Below the pieces are notes generated by a model. The model had not been told where the DNA came from. It was given only the letters and a program-made list of their open reading frames with translations, and searched no databases. A DNA stretch of 64,000 bases from Blepharisma stoltei (lineage: Eukaryota > Ciliophora > Heterotrichea > Heterotrichida > Blepharismidae): positions 372,001-436,000 of the forward strand of contig CAJZBQ010000056.1 of NCBI GenBank assembly GCA_914767885.1, written 5' to 3'. Positions 19,019 to 30,900 of this stretch are shown here, one piece after another (the stretch's first letter is position 1; every line of letters starts with the position of its first letter). Position numbers and translations under genes: made by a program.

Positions 19019-21031
19019 ATGAAAGAAAAGAAGAAATCAAAACTGATCTGTAACGTTGGCGACACCAAATATAAAGTAGTAAAACACATCGCAAGCAAAG
19101 TCTTTGGAATGACACTTACAAGAAGCGAAGAAGCAGAATGAGACCTCAAATGGACTGACTCAGCAGTGCAGCCAGAAAAACTTTGCAGTATGAAGCCATT
19201 TCAAAAAATCAACCATTTTCCAGGAATGTACTCAATCACGAGAAAAAGCAATTTGGCATGGAGCCTCAACAAAATGAGGAAGCTCTTCCCTAAGGATTAT
19301 AATTTCTATCCCCGCACATGGGTTTTGCCAGGAGATCTTGGGGATTTTAAAGCACAAATGGATAAAAAGAAGAAAATTTTTATAGTCAAGCCAGAAGCCT
19401 CTTGCCAAGGCCGAGGGATATTTCTTGTGAAAAAACCTGAAGATTTAACAGTAACAGAAGGGTATGTGGCTCAAGAGTATGTTAAAAGCCCATTTTTGCT
19501 TGATGGCTTAAAATTTGATTTAAGAGTTTATGCACTCGTAGCTGGCTGCGACCCTTTGAGAGTATTCATCCATGAAGATGGGTTAACGAGGCTAGCAACT
19601 CATCAATACCAAAAACCAAAAAAAAAGAATATGAAGGATGCGTGCATGCATCTAACAAATTACGCAGTCAACAAGCACAGTGGACTTTTTGAGTTCAATG
19701 AAGAAGCTGAAGAAGACGATAGTGGGCATAAGCGAAGCTTGAAGTCAACCTTAGCTTTCTTTGAAAGCCTTGGCCATGATGCCAATGCTTTGAAAGCAAA
19801 GATAGGAGACATGATAGTTAAGACGCTTTGTGCAATTCAGCCTTCACTGTCACACGCATATAGATCATGCCAGCCAAATGATCTCACGAACTCGATGTGC
19901 TTTGAAATACTAGGATTGGATATTTTGATTGACCACAAGCTGAGACCATGACTGCTGGAGGTAAACCACACTCCTTCGTTTACAACAGACTCACCACTCG
20001 ATTGGAAAATCAAAAAGCGAGTTATAAAAGAATCCATCAAAATGATGAATATTAACTCTCCTCCCTCCGTGAGCAAACAAAAAATAAATCTCTAGCTAAA
20101 TCTGTATAATTTTAAACAGTTTGTATTTTAATCATAAATAAATTATTTTACTTTTCAATTTTTGCAATTTTAAATTTCGAAAAAAATTATTATGAAATAT
20201 ATAACTAAACGATTTATCCTTCCGTAACAAAAATAATTATTTGTTTGCTCACGGAGAGAGGGGAGCAAGGCTTCCAATAGGAAGCATTATTATATTAATA
20301 AAAGTGTTGAAGCACAGCAAAGATCAATAGGAAAAGCAGTAAGAGAGACCAGAGAAGAAAGAAAAGAAAACCAGCGACTCCAAGCAGAGCTCAGAAATCA
20401 GTGAGAAGATGCGCATATGGGAGGATTTACAAGGGCATATACAGAAGAAAATAAAGCAAGCTACCAACAGTTCCTGCAGGCTGCTGAACAGATCTGGAGT
20501 GAATGAACAGGCACTCAAGCATCAAGGCTTAAAAGGCTTGAAGATCCTGCTACAAGCCAGCGACCAGAAGTTGTGAGTGCTCCTTCTAAATTAATTGAAG
20601 ACAGCCACAAAACTATAAGATGTCGGACTGCAAAGACGAGATGTCTAAGCCCAGATAACCATCCAGAAGTCCAGAATTTCGATTCCAAAACGATGGTCCC
20701 AGCCGAAGACCATCCTGCGACCAAAACTCATCGAGAATGTTCTTCCATGCCGACTTCAGTAGATTTGAAGATTTCAAATCGAAGAGAAACACTCAGTGCC
20801 TACCTTACCAAAGCCATCAGTGAAAAACGCTCTATAGAAACCAGCTATGAAAATAAAAGGATCCTAGGCTCCAAAATCCAAAGTTCTCGAGTGATCCCTT
20901 CGAATATGAAACTCCCAGGAGTCCAGATCGGGAATTTCTTGGTTCCCAAGGTTTATGAGTTCACTGGCAGTGAAATGATGGCAAGGCCTGTGTTCCCATG
21001 CAGGCCTCGTAGCGGTGTGTTTAAGCTTTAA
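19019..21031 (+). CDS. Tubulin tyrosine ligase-like (TTLL) glutamylase
   Basis: The TTL ATP-grasp domain fills the first half: PRTWVLPGDLGDF, IVKPEASCQGRGIFLV, AQEYVKSPFLLDGLKFDLRV, HLTNYAVNKHS, CFEILGLDILID and PWLLEVNHTPSF, the last holding the metal/ATP E-x-N. These are the hallmarks of TTLL enzymes of the polyglutamylase type (TTLL4/6-like), which add glutamates to tubulin tails in ciliary and cortical microtubules. After the IES a helical basic segment contains EDAHMGGFTRAYTEE, like the GGF-x-(L/I)-Y-P block after TTLL catalytic domains, and a disordered tail follows. In-frame TGA codons encode Trp. Ends TAA at 21029-21031. Confidence 0.9.
20052..20279. mobile_element. Short MITE IES, CTCCGTGAGCAAACAAA termini, in TTLL gene
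   Basis: The left inner repeat CTCCCTCCGTGAGCAAACAAA and its inverted partner TTTGTTTGCTCACGGAGAGAG place it in the CTCCGTGAGCGAAC family. AATA repeats at 20048-20051 and 20276-20279 allow an in-frame TA-to-TA join (KMMN to RKHYYINKS). A join at the terminal-repeat ends (NIN-KASNRK) is also in frame, so the exact points are open. The interior is AT-rich like the longer copies. Confidence 0.75.
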
Positions 21032-21068
21032 TTTGATATAATAATTTAAGTCTTCTTCAGTTATTAAA

Positions 21069-22144
21069 ATGGTTAGATTACTAAAAGTCGGAAAAGGAAA
21101 AGACTCAGCGCTCCATTCGCCTACTTCTAAAGAGGCTGTTGACTTTGATATGCAAGTTGAGTACCCAGTCACATCTCCAGAGCAAGATATCGAATTCGAG
21201 AAGATCAATACTTATTTGAATGAAAAAGGAATCCCAGAACTATTCAATAAACTCCTCACCCAAGTGATCCATGATAAGCCTGAGAACGTGAAAAGCCATA
21301 TCTTGCAGCAGCTCACGAAACTCAGATATTTTAGAGAGCATCCTAATATGCAGGAGCCAAGGTACTTTACAAATGAAGAGTTCGAGACTATGTTTGAGGC
21401 TTATGATATTGCGGGAGAAAACAGCTTGCCTTATCAGTGCTTGGTTCAAGCCTTGACTATTTCTGGAATTGTAAATCCAGAAGAAGCACTGAGAGAAGAT
21501 TTTCCTGAGCTGACTGAAGAGCTAAAATAATTAAAATATGGCGTCTTCGTCTAGGCATGGCCTCCCGGCCATGCAGCCTCGACTCATATTTTAATTATAT
21601 CCGGCAAGGTTTTACCATTTCAGAGATGGACAGCAATGCTAGGTAAGCAATTCTGGTAGCTTTCAGAGCCTAGCCCTAGTCTATTCTCAGGGGTGATTTT
21701 TCCTCGTGGGGAAGGAAGGTGCAGGGTTGGAAAGGGGAAGCCCAGCAAAGTCCTCTGGACCATTCGGGCAACTCCCTAGCGTGAAACTGGGCGTTACGTC
21801 CCAGGCTTTGCATTTTTCCTTTTTGCCGATAGCCGACCAGAAAAATCCATTTTTTGGGTTTTTCGGAAAAGCAACCCATGTACAAGCAAGTAGCTCATCC
21901 ATGAGCCGTCGAAGACGTGGACATTTGCCCTAGAAGCACCTTGGCGATCGAAGCGAGTTTGTCTCCAGCAGGCTGGTGGGCCCGATGCGACGAAAGGCGA
22001 GTGATAAACCTGGAGTTGTAACCCCGTAGTGGACGTTAAGCGATATAAATTCTATAAGATAAGACTGAAGAGCTAAAGGTGTCTAGACCTAAATTTGTGC
22101 AAGTTATGATGCAGGAGTTTATAAAAAGAGGCTTTAGCTACTAA
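21069..22144 (+). CDS. EFCAB10-like RIIa/DPY30-domain protein
   Basis: After a short polar start, INTYLNEKGIPELFNKLL and VIHDKPENVKSHILQQL form the RIIa/DPY30-type dimerisation-docking helix pair. An EF-hand-like region follows (FTNEEFETMFEAYDIAGENSL), with an apparently non-canonical loop. The order matches vertebrate EFCAB10, a small protein of unknown role found in ciliated cells. A SINE-like element splits the last exon; with one copy of the duplication kept, the C-terminus reads ELTEELKVSRPKFVQVMMQEFIKRGFSY and ends at TAA 22142-22144. It is convergent with the MGNC paralog at 22199, 54 bp away. Confidence 0.75.
21526..22062 (+). mobile_element. SINE-like insertion, family D copy 1, in EFCAB10-like exon
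   Basis: A perfect 15-bp duplication, GACTGAAGAGCTAAA, at 21511-21525 and 22063-22077 flanks a 537-bp insert that is much more GC-rich than its surroundings. Its head is TTAAAATATGGCGTCTTCG; its tail holds GTAGTGGACGTTAA. Both are shared with the copy at 53192-54209. Removal keeps the frame. Confidence 0.8.
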
Positions 22145-22198
22145 TTTTAATATGAAAATATTGGATTAAATAAGACTAGTTATAATTTCTTGATAACG

Positions 22199-24886
22199 CT
22201 ACCACTCATCTTCAATTTGCCTCTCTGCAAGATCCACGAAATTCAGCTTCACCACCACAATGGGATAAGGAAATTCATCAGAGACTCCAAAGAGCTGGTC
22301 GTTGCCGAATTTTTCAGGAAGCAGGTTTTTCCACTCTTCATACTCCTTATAAACTGCCTCATACTCCACAAGTGCTTTGTCTATATAAGTCGCTTCTTCT
22401 TCATTTGCGAGCTCTCTGATATTTCTTAAGTTCTTCTTAAGTTTCCTTGCGATTTTTTTGTTCAACTTGACGTCGTCTTCAGGCTCAAAGGAAAAAGATT
22501 CGAGAGAGAGAACGCGGAAAACAAAGAAATAACAGATCATCCTCCTTACATCTACACATCAGTGACAAAAGAGCCTCATGAACTGATCTTCGAGGATGTA
22601 GTGGAGCAGGAGCTCTTCTCTCATATGGCCTCGAATCATGTGGTAGTGGTAGTAAAGAAATGAAATTGCCTTGGCCACACTCAGCCCGATTTCATGCTCA
22701 ATAGTGATTTTTAGCCCTTTTAAGAAGAAAGAGCTGTCAAATGTTGGAGGCAAGAATCAACCATAGCTGTATACTGCTGTGAAAAGCTTTCCTAAGACAT
22801 TATAGCTTTCTTGGACAGCCTGATAGTCAAATACATTGGTTTTCCCAAAAATGATGCGGACCATAACACTTATCAGTTTAGGATTGTAAAGAAGTTTGCA
22901 AGCAGCTGATATCAAGGCTTCAGGGTATTCAGTGATCTCCCTTTCCTTCATCTCAAGCAAAAAGCACTTCAGCAGCACAGGGTACCCTGGGATGCTTGAC
23001 CACAAAATATGCTGCACCACGAATTGTTTATTTACATGCTCAGCCCACCCTTCTAAGAATCTCAAAAACGCGACTCCTCTTTTTTCGATCTTATTAATCC
23101 ACACCTGGTCATTCAAATACGCAATCATAGGCTCAATTTTTATTTCGCTTGGAAGTAGCTTATAAAACAAACTTGGCCAGTCAATGACTGACACAAGCTC
23201 TGATGATGTTTCTGAATCGCTATCTAGGTCTATTTCAGTTCCTCTCCACTCGTCAATGTGGTGGTAAGACTTTTTCTTGAGTGTTTCCACCATGACAGCT
23301 CTGAATTGAGGCACTCTGAACCAGCCAAGAACCAGCATGCACTCCACATACTCTTGTGTCATTTGATCTATCCCTTTGAAGACCATTCGAGAGAAGGCAA
23401 GCTTGAGCATCTTGTGAAATAGTGTCAAATATCTAACCGCGACATCTATTTTCTGAGGCAAAAGAGTTGGGTCGTTGTCTTGGAGCGAAAGGTAGCCAAT
23501 ATCAAGCTCTCCTCGCCTGATAAGGCACATCAAGCTTTTGAAATAGTAAGGCTTTATGTCATACATCACCAATTCTGCGTATTCAGCGAGATGCATGCCT
23601 AGGTCAATCAAATAGTTTTGTGCTTTTAATATGTTTTTCTCTCCAGTGTAAGTAAAACAGACCATTGACTCTCGTTTGCTTGATGTCAAAATTTTGCAAA
23701 GTTCATCAAAGTTCAGTTTCTTTTCCCTAAATACGTTTTTATCATTCAAAACTGGGTTGCCCCTCTTCGATTTCATATTCACACTTTCCTTGATTTTCGC
23801 AGTGAGCTCTATAATCCGTTCTATTTCTTTTGGCAATTTTCCTGAAGCTTTCCCCATCTGAGGTGTAAAATGAGAGCTTTGGACTTGGTAGCCTTTTTCT
23901 GTATTTACTCCTGAAATCAGCTGCTGGAACACAGGCAAACATGCGATTTTCAGAGACCCAGAGACTTCTCCAGCCCTTCTTCCTGACAGCCAAAGCTCCT
24001 CTTTGAATGTCTTCAAGTGTGTTTTGTTGTAGGCATTCTTGATTTTATTGAAGTCCAAAGTGGAAAGAGTCCCTTCTGAACTTCCATAATACGACTCAGT
24101 TCTATATATATTTTCCATTTCTTCTCGAAAGAGTTTGGTGAACCCTACCCAGCACTCAGCCACAAGTGCTGGCCCTGATTTATGGTGCTTGTAAATTCTA
24201 ATCTGAATAGAAGCGTCTCTCACTGTTTTGATGGTCGCTCCGAACTGAAGAGTTGGGCTTGCCTCAGGGTTTTCGTCATAAAAGTTCCATTTTGGCTTGT
24301 CACTGATGTCTGAATGCGGACTTTCTTTAGTAAAATTGCTCATAAATTTGATCGATGCTGAGTACCTGCCAGTGGCGTCGTCTTCAAGCTGGCAGTTGAT
24401 ATGCTTGGCTGCGATCATCAGAAGAGTCTCTTCAAGCATTTCGACGTTAAAGCTGATTCTCCCTTTGGGCTTTCCTCTGTCCTCTAGAGAAAGACTAGTG
24501 TGTATAGGCCCATTGATGATGCTGGAAATTTTAAGCTCAGAAGAGGCGATGACCTTTTTTTCAGCGATGATCCAAATCTTCATTAGTGAGTGATCCATTC
24601 GAGCAAGAGAGGTGGAGTAATCAAACTTGTTTTCCTCGCTCCATTTGATAACGTCTTCTGAAGCAGTTCTCTCTTCTAAGTTGAAGTCAAGCTTATCGAA
24701 TCTTATCTTGATAGCTGCTTTTTTCTAATTATTCATTACCACCCCGAGCCCGTTCACTTTAATTTTTGAAATGCACGCTTTGAAGTTGATTTTCGGCTCG
24801 TTGTCAGGCTCGTCTGGTATTGTTTGTTTGGTTTCTGGAGGCAGAAGGGCTGGCTTGCTTTTTGCTGGCGCACAACAGTTTCCCAT
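22199..24886 (-). CDS. MGNC-type membrane-anchored C2-like protein, paralog 2
   Basis: It begins MGNCCAPAKSKPALL (predicted myristoyl Gly2, palmitoyl Cys4/5). A 15-nt intron at 24725-24739 falls at the same point as in paralog 1, followed by about 790 codons without an IES. Central blocks: C2-like strands (ISSIINGPIHTSLSL, GRISFNVEMLEE), TIKTVRDASIQIRIYKHHKSG, VFQQLISGVNTE, and the helical VRRMICYFFVFRVLSLESFSF near the end. In-frame TGA encodes Trp (for example YSYGWFLPP and FCHWCVD). Stop is TAG at 22199-22201. Being IES-free, it serves as a template to place the IES in paralog 1. Role unknown; membrane association is inferred from the N-terminus. Confidence 0.88.
24725..24739 (-). other. 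15-nt intron
   Basis: On the minus strand GTAATGAATAATTAG sits between GGG GTG and AAA AAA. Removal gives NGLGV-KKAAIKIRFDK in frame. Confidence 0.92.
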
Positions 24887-24986
24887 AATTATAATATAGA
24901 GACTTGGTCTTCATTTACCTTCTAGCAAGCGTCCACATACGTTTAATAAAATGGCTGGAAAGACTCTTTTTAAAGAATATTATTAT

Positions 24987-27900
24987 CTAACTATTAAGTA
25001 TCTGTGACAGTGGCCCTGGCACACAATTCTTGCTCATCTTTTCGTATAGTCTTTCTATTTCAGGGGTGCAGCGAGTGAATGGCTTCTTCAAAAACTCGTA
25101 TCTTGGGTTTTTAATAAGTTCTATCAGTGTGATTAGGATTCCCCAAGGGTGTGGTCTATGGACAATGGCTCTTTCAGTTAGGACTCTTGAGATCTGTTCT
25201 TCAATAATTGGCTTTTTGCATTCAGAGAATAGGAAGAAAAGAACACATGAGAAGAACTGAGTGTGAGAGTTAGGATATCTCAGCTGATTGGCAATAGCGT
25301 TAATAAAGTGCTTTCTCGCTTCATTTTCGAGGTTTAGAAGAATGCTTACTCCCCCCCCCCTCCGTGAGCGAACAAAACCATTAGAAAAATCGCCATTTTT
25401 TGACCAAAAACCCACCCTCCGTGAGTGAACAAAAATTTTTTTTAATAGAAAAAATTTTAATGGAAAAAAATTTTGATATATAAGTGATAATTAGTATAAT
25501 GAAATCTAGAGCTAATTCTGTTTAATTTTAAACAAATTGCGTTTTAAAACATAAATTTTGCAAATTAAATTAATATTTGCTTCCCAATTTTTGCAAATTA
25601 GGATTTTTTTAAATTTCGAAAAAAATATTTTTTATAAAATTTATATATAAATTGTTTTTAAAAAAAAAAAATTAACCCCCCTCCGTGAGCGAACAAAATT
25701 TTTTTGTTCGCTCACGGACGGGGGGGGGGGGGAGTTAAAAACAAATCGTTGGCATCACGCTGATTTCCACCTTCTGAGAGTGCCCACTCTGCGACGTAAA
25801 GCACAAATGCATTGATAACAATCACATTAGCTCGGATTATTAGTTCTGCTGGAGTTGAGGGGTCTGGGATCATCATTTTATTGCAAATTTCTTTGACACA
25901 GATGGCATCTCTTGCAGTGAAGTATCTATCGATATCATCTTTCACGCTTAAAAATGACAATTTTTCTTTGTATGAGGATAAAATGTTAGGAGAAACGTTC
26001 ATTTCTGGCAATAAATCGACTTTCAAGTTAGGGGTAAAAGGCAAAGGCACCCTCATTGTTCTTGGATATGCACTTAAGACCAAGTTTTTCATTTGGCAGC
26101 AGTGTTCTGGAATATAGTCACAGAAGTCAGAATGATAGTCACATAAGAATTCAGGGAAATCGTGCATCAAAATAAGCAGCATCCTTACTCCTCCCTTTTA
26201 AATTGAAACAAAAAATCCATTCTACTTGCATTTTGTCTATTAAATTAGGTCATCATCATTAAATTTTCCTACTGAAAAAAAATTGTCTCAATTTAAAGGG
26301 GGTTGAAATACCAAAAAAAAACGTGATGTTTTAATAAAATAAAAAGGGGGGAGTTAGGACTCCTTGGTAAAACGCCTTGAGAGATTCGGTGAGAGGAACT
26401 TTGCTAAAGTTTAGATATATGAACTTAAAGAGATCCATAAGCAGCAAGTGCATCTTTTTCCAGTGTGTGGATGGCACTCTTCTTTCAGCAGAAATGTTAA
26501 CTGTTCGCAGCATCTTTGGTAAAAAGAAACGATGGGATATCAACTCGAGCCAACTGAAGGCAAATGCTGGGACTCGACAAGGGTTGAGCTCGTGGAATAT
26601 TTTTGCAATTGGAAGCAAGAGCTCTTGCACTAGAACCTGATCTGGGAACACGACATTTGGCTGAGTTGATTCAGTCAAAATGTCTAGTAAAATCCTAAAG
26701 TATGGTCTTTGGTTAAATATTGGTTCAGATGCTGCAGAAACTATCAATGATTTTACAGCTGAAAGTACTTTTCCTAACCCACCTCACTGTAGCAAGATGA
26801 TACAGAGTTTTGAGAAAATAATTCTATATCGAATTTTCTATTTTACAGCTAACTGATAGAAACCTAGCTAATTGTTTTAATTTTTCGAAATTAAATTTTT
26901 AGTTAATTTTTTGAATATTTTATGAGTCACTAAAAATAATTTCGAACAAAGTTAATTTTTAATTGCCGGCGAAGTAATATTTTTGATTTCTGTGAGGATC
27001 TAGCAAGCACAATGATGACTTGCGAAAGTTTTGTAAAGCTATCAATTGGTGCATAATATGCCTCATCAGTAAATCTGCTCCTAGAAATTGCGATTTCTGC
27101 AATAGTTTTGAAGAAAAATTCAATTTTGTCATCAAAATTAAGTAGCCCAAGTGGCTCAAGACTCTTCACAAATGTGGGTACTTTTTCGCTATTAATAAAA
27201 GGTTCTTCAAGTGTAAGATTTAGCCACTCGTTGAATTTCCCTTCAATTACTTCCCTCAGCCTTGCTTTCTCAGCTGACATTGTTGGGACCGTTCTTGACT
27301 CAGACGAAATTTCATTGAGACCTATAGCGACTCTTCCAAGCTCATCATTCCCTGAAAACCTATCTTTTGCAGCTCTCAGTGCAGCCACCGTCTCCTGGAC
27401 TTCAGTATTTGCAACCACTCTGCTGCTGAGAAGCATTTCTTTGATAAGTCTGACAGCGAACTGAATAGCCATCTGATTATCATTTTCAATAGCTTTGCCC
27501 ATTATCTTGTCAAACTCATTCAGCTGAATAAGATCGCCTTTGATGATTTCGCTTGTAACAGGCCAGTAGAATCTCTTGCTGTCTTCACTAGAAATGAGCC
27601 ATGAAGTGATTTCTTTGGTGATGCTCCTCTGCTGGTTTTTGATATTTTGTAAAATTTGGATGTAAAAGGAAGTCAAGTCGTCAGTGGTGTACATTCGTCT
27701 GAAGAGCTTCTGGGCGCATAAGGATGCACTTTCAGTCTTGCTGTTAGAAGCGATTGCGGAAAGAGTGACGTTAGAAATGGCTTGCTGCACTTCTGGGTCT
27801 TCAATGTCATTTTTAGCTACCATTATAGATTCAGCCTGCTCTAGCTGGTCATCAAATTTCAAGCTTTGAGGAGAGCTGTCAGGCTTGGCTTCTGGGGATG

Positions 27901-30900
27901 GAGAAGATTTCGCTGGAGGAGCTGGCTGAGATTGGGATATTTTCTTGGGGTTTTCTATGATGTTCACAAAGTCATGGTACACTTGGAATTGCTCTTTTGT
28001 CAGGCCTGAAAGTTTTGGCTTTAGATTGTCAGGGAGAAACTGGACAGCTCTGCTTCTTGCAGCTGCGTTTTCGTCATAGAATTTATCTCCACTAATTCTT
28101 CTCATTTGAAAAGCGTCTTTCAAAGTCTCTTCTTGACCTACATCACTAACTGCTTTTTCAATAACTATTTTTGCAATTAGTCCACAGCCAAGTTCTAACT
28201 CTTTCCCTTTGCATTTTGTTCGGAAACTAAGAAGATATTTTTTATTAATTTTTTTATAATTTTTTTATATAAAAAATTGATCTTATTAATCAAATTTATG
28301 TCTTAGAGCACAAATTTAATAGAATCAAATACAAATTTCATTATTGCAATCAGATTATATCAAAATAATTTTTAAAAAAATTGTTGCTCTTAAAAAAAGA
28401 AGGAGTAAGTTATCTAAGGCTGCTTGCTCTTGATCGCCAGCAACTGATAAACATTGCTTCAAAGGCGTGAGATGCTGTAAGCCCTCAACTTGTCAGAAAA
28501 TCATTTGAGTTGACGGGTTCTTATGGCGTTAATCATCCAAAGATTTTTCAGCCATCAAGTTAATATGAAGAAGTTAATTATCTAATCGATTTCTTCTATT
28601 CATTTTTTTGTCTTAAATTTAAAATTGTTAAATTCAACCTTTTCACTTATGGTATTCTTTTTTTTAACCCTTTGAATAATATATCAAACAAACTTAATAA
28701 TTATTTTTCAATATTATCCTCTTTATTTGTATTAAATATAGATATAATAAACTATATATAAAATTATATGTAAAAAAATTTTTTGTTCGCTCACGGAGGG
28801 TGGGGTTTTTGACCAAAAAATAGGGATTTTTCTAATGGTTTTGTTCGCTCACGGAGGGGGGGGGGGAGTTAGGAAATGTCATGCTATCAAAATATTTTGA
28901 TCATATGGAATATAGACGATTTGTTTGAGAGTCTGATTATTAAGAGTTGTGCTAGTCCTTAAAATTTCTGCCAAGAAATTCACAACATGCACTCTGAATG
29001 GCTCTCTTGATGTAACCTGTGCAAGGCTTCCAGCCAAACTTTTAACTACCCAAACTGAAGCCTGTTGCAGTTTATTAGCATCTTTTTCAAACGCGAAATC
29101 CTTCAATACTAGTTCCTTAGTGGTAATCAGCGCTATATTTACATTTCTCTGTACAATTGGTTGAATGATTTCTTTAATAGCTTTTTCAATTGCAAGGGCA
29201 ATCATCCTTCTCAGCTCAGGCTCAGAATACAGCTCAGCTAGTTTAGGAGAAACAGTGACGTAGCTTGGAAGAGATGACAAAATCCCTTGCTCAGTTGACA
29301 ACTGGATGGTTTCTTGTGGGCTCTGTGCTTCTTTAATAGCAAAGTCTTGAGTTTTCTTAGTCTCTTTTGCAACAAGAAGGTTGGTTTTTGGGAAATCGTC
29401 TGGGCTGAGCTTTAAGAGTCTAAAAAGCAGCTCGATTTCACTGACAATCCTAAGCTTGAGTTCAGGCTTGCTTTTGAGCTCTACTAGAAGTGATAGGTTA
29501 GAAATGACCCAAGGATTTGTGCTATTAAACACTTCAGAGTTTGCGCAGCTTTTCAGGACATTGCATACAAATGGAATGATTGCTAGCAGCGTGCCTTCTT
29601 CATATGCTTTTATAACTAAATCTTTTAAGTCAAGATGCTTAAGCAAAATAGGCTTGTTTCTAGCTAAGGTTAGCGACCCAATTCAAGCTCCTAAAGAGTT
29701 CAGGACTTTTCTGTCGCTGTCTTCAAGCTCTTTATGAGAAGTAAGCAGCTTCCAAATTGCATAATAAGTCTCATTAAGCACAGATGAATACACTTTCTTT
29801 ATATCTACAGCTTTTAAGAGCTTTAAGTAAAGTTCTTGGAAATTGATTTCTTGGGAAACTCTTTTTACAACTAAATAATTTGCGAACCAGGGGATATTTG
29901 TGTTTTCGTCCTCAGTTAAAATTTTCCGAAGCTCGCTGGCTTTTTCTTCCAGCTTTTGAAGATCTGTGGTGTTTATGATAAACATGATTCGGTCTTTTGT
30001 GGCGTCAGGAATGCTGGGATCAGAAACTTCTTCGATTGGAGATTTCCATACTGGCTGAGGCGCAGTTTCTGGGGGCTTAGGAATCCCAGGAGGGTTATCA
30101 GTCAGGATTACAGGCTCTTCGTGTGCTGCTGGCGGATCTTCAGGGGCTGCGCTGGTTTTATTTTTGATGCTTTGCAGCCACTTTACAAATTCAGGCTGCT
30201 CTTCTTGCAAGTTCTCCACAGCTAGCAGCTCGCTGCAGAAGTTTGGCCACTCACTGAGGCGGTCTTTAAACTGCTCCAAAGCAATAAATCCAAATCTGCT
30301 CAGTTTGCTTCTAGGCTTTTTGAGTGCCATAACTATGTGCTTCAAGCCTACAAACAGGTGGACACTTACCAGTACCCCAGACTTGATCATGGCTCCGAAG
30401 ATCTCTCCTGTGATTCTCAGCTCTTTTTCTGGGTACTTATGGAAGAACCTAAATTCATCAAAGAGGTTATTAATGACGCACTCAAAAATATCAGTCTCAT
30501 GCTTGTTCGCTGACCCTTTGAGCTTCTTCATTTGGACAATGAAGTCAGCAACGCTGATTTCTTCTGAATAAAGCTGTTGGAAAAACAAGTTTGCCTTCTC
30601 ATCAACGTCTTCTTGCAGATTTGGAGGCTTGATTTCAGGGAACTGTTTGATCACATTGTTGTAGACTTCATAAGCTCTTTTCTGCAGCTCTTGAGAAGGC
30701 TGGGCGTCTATAAGCTTCTCAAAAATTATGACTAAGGCTTCTTTCGTTATTTGGGCTTTGTCTAGAATGGCTTCTATTTGTTTGGGATCTTTGGCTTCAG
30801 CAGATGGCTTGAGGACGAAATCTTCAATATAGTCAAGCAAAGCAATGATAAAGCCACTTTTCCCATTGGCCAGTCTCTCGTTGATTCAGTGCTCTAAATG

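Noticed and set aside
25030-27464. Plus-strand open frames opposite CNOT1
   Set aside because: The minus strand matches CNOT1 block by block; the plus frames have no family resemblance.
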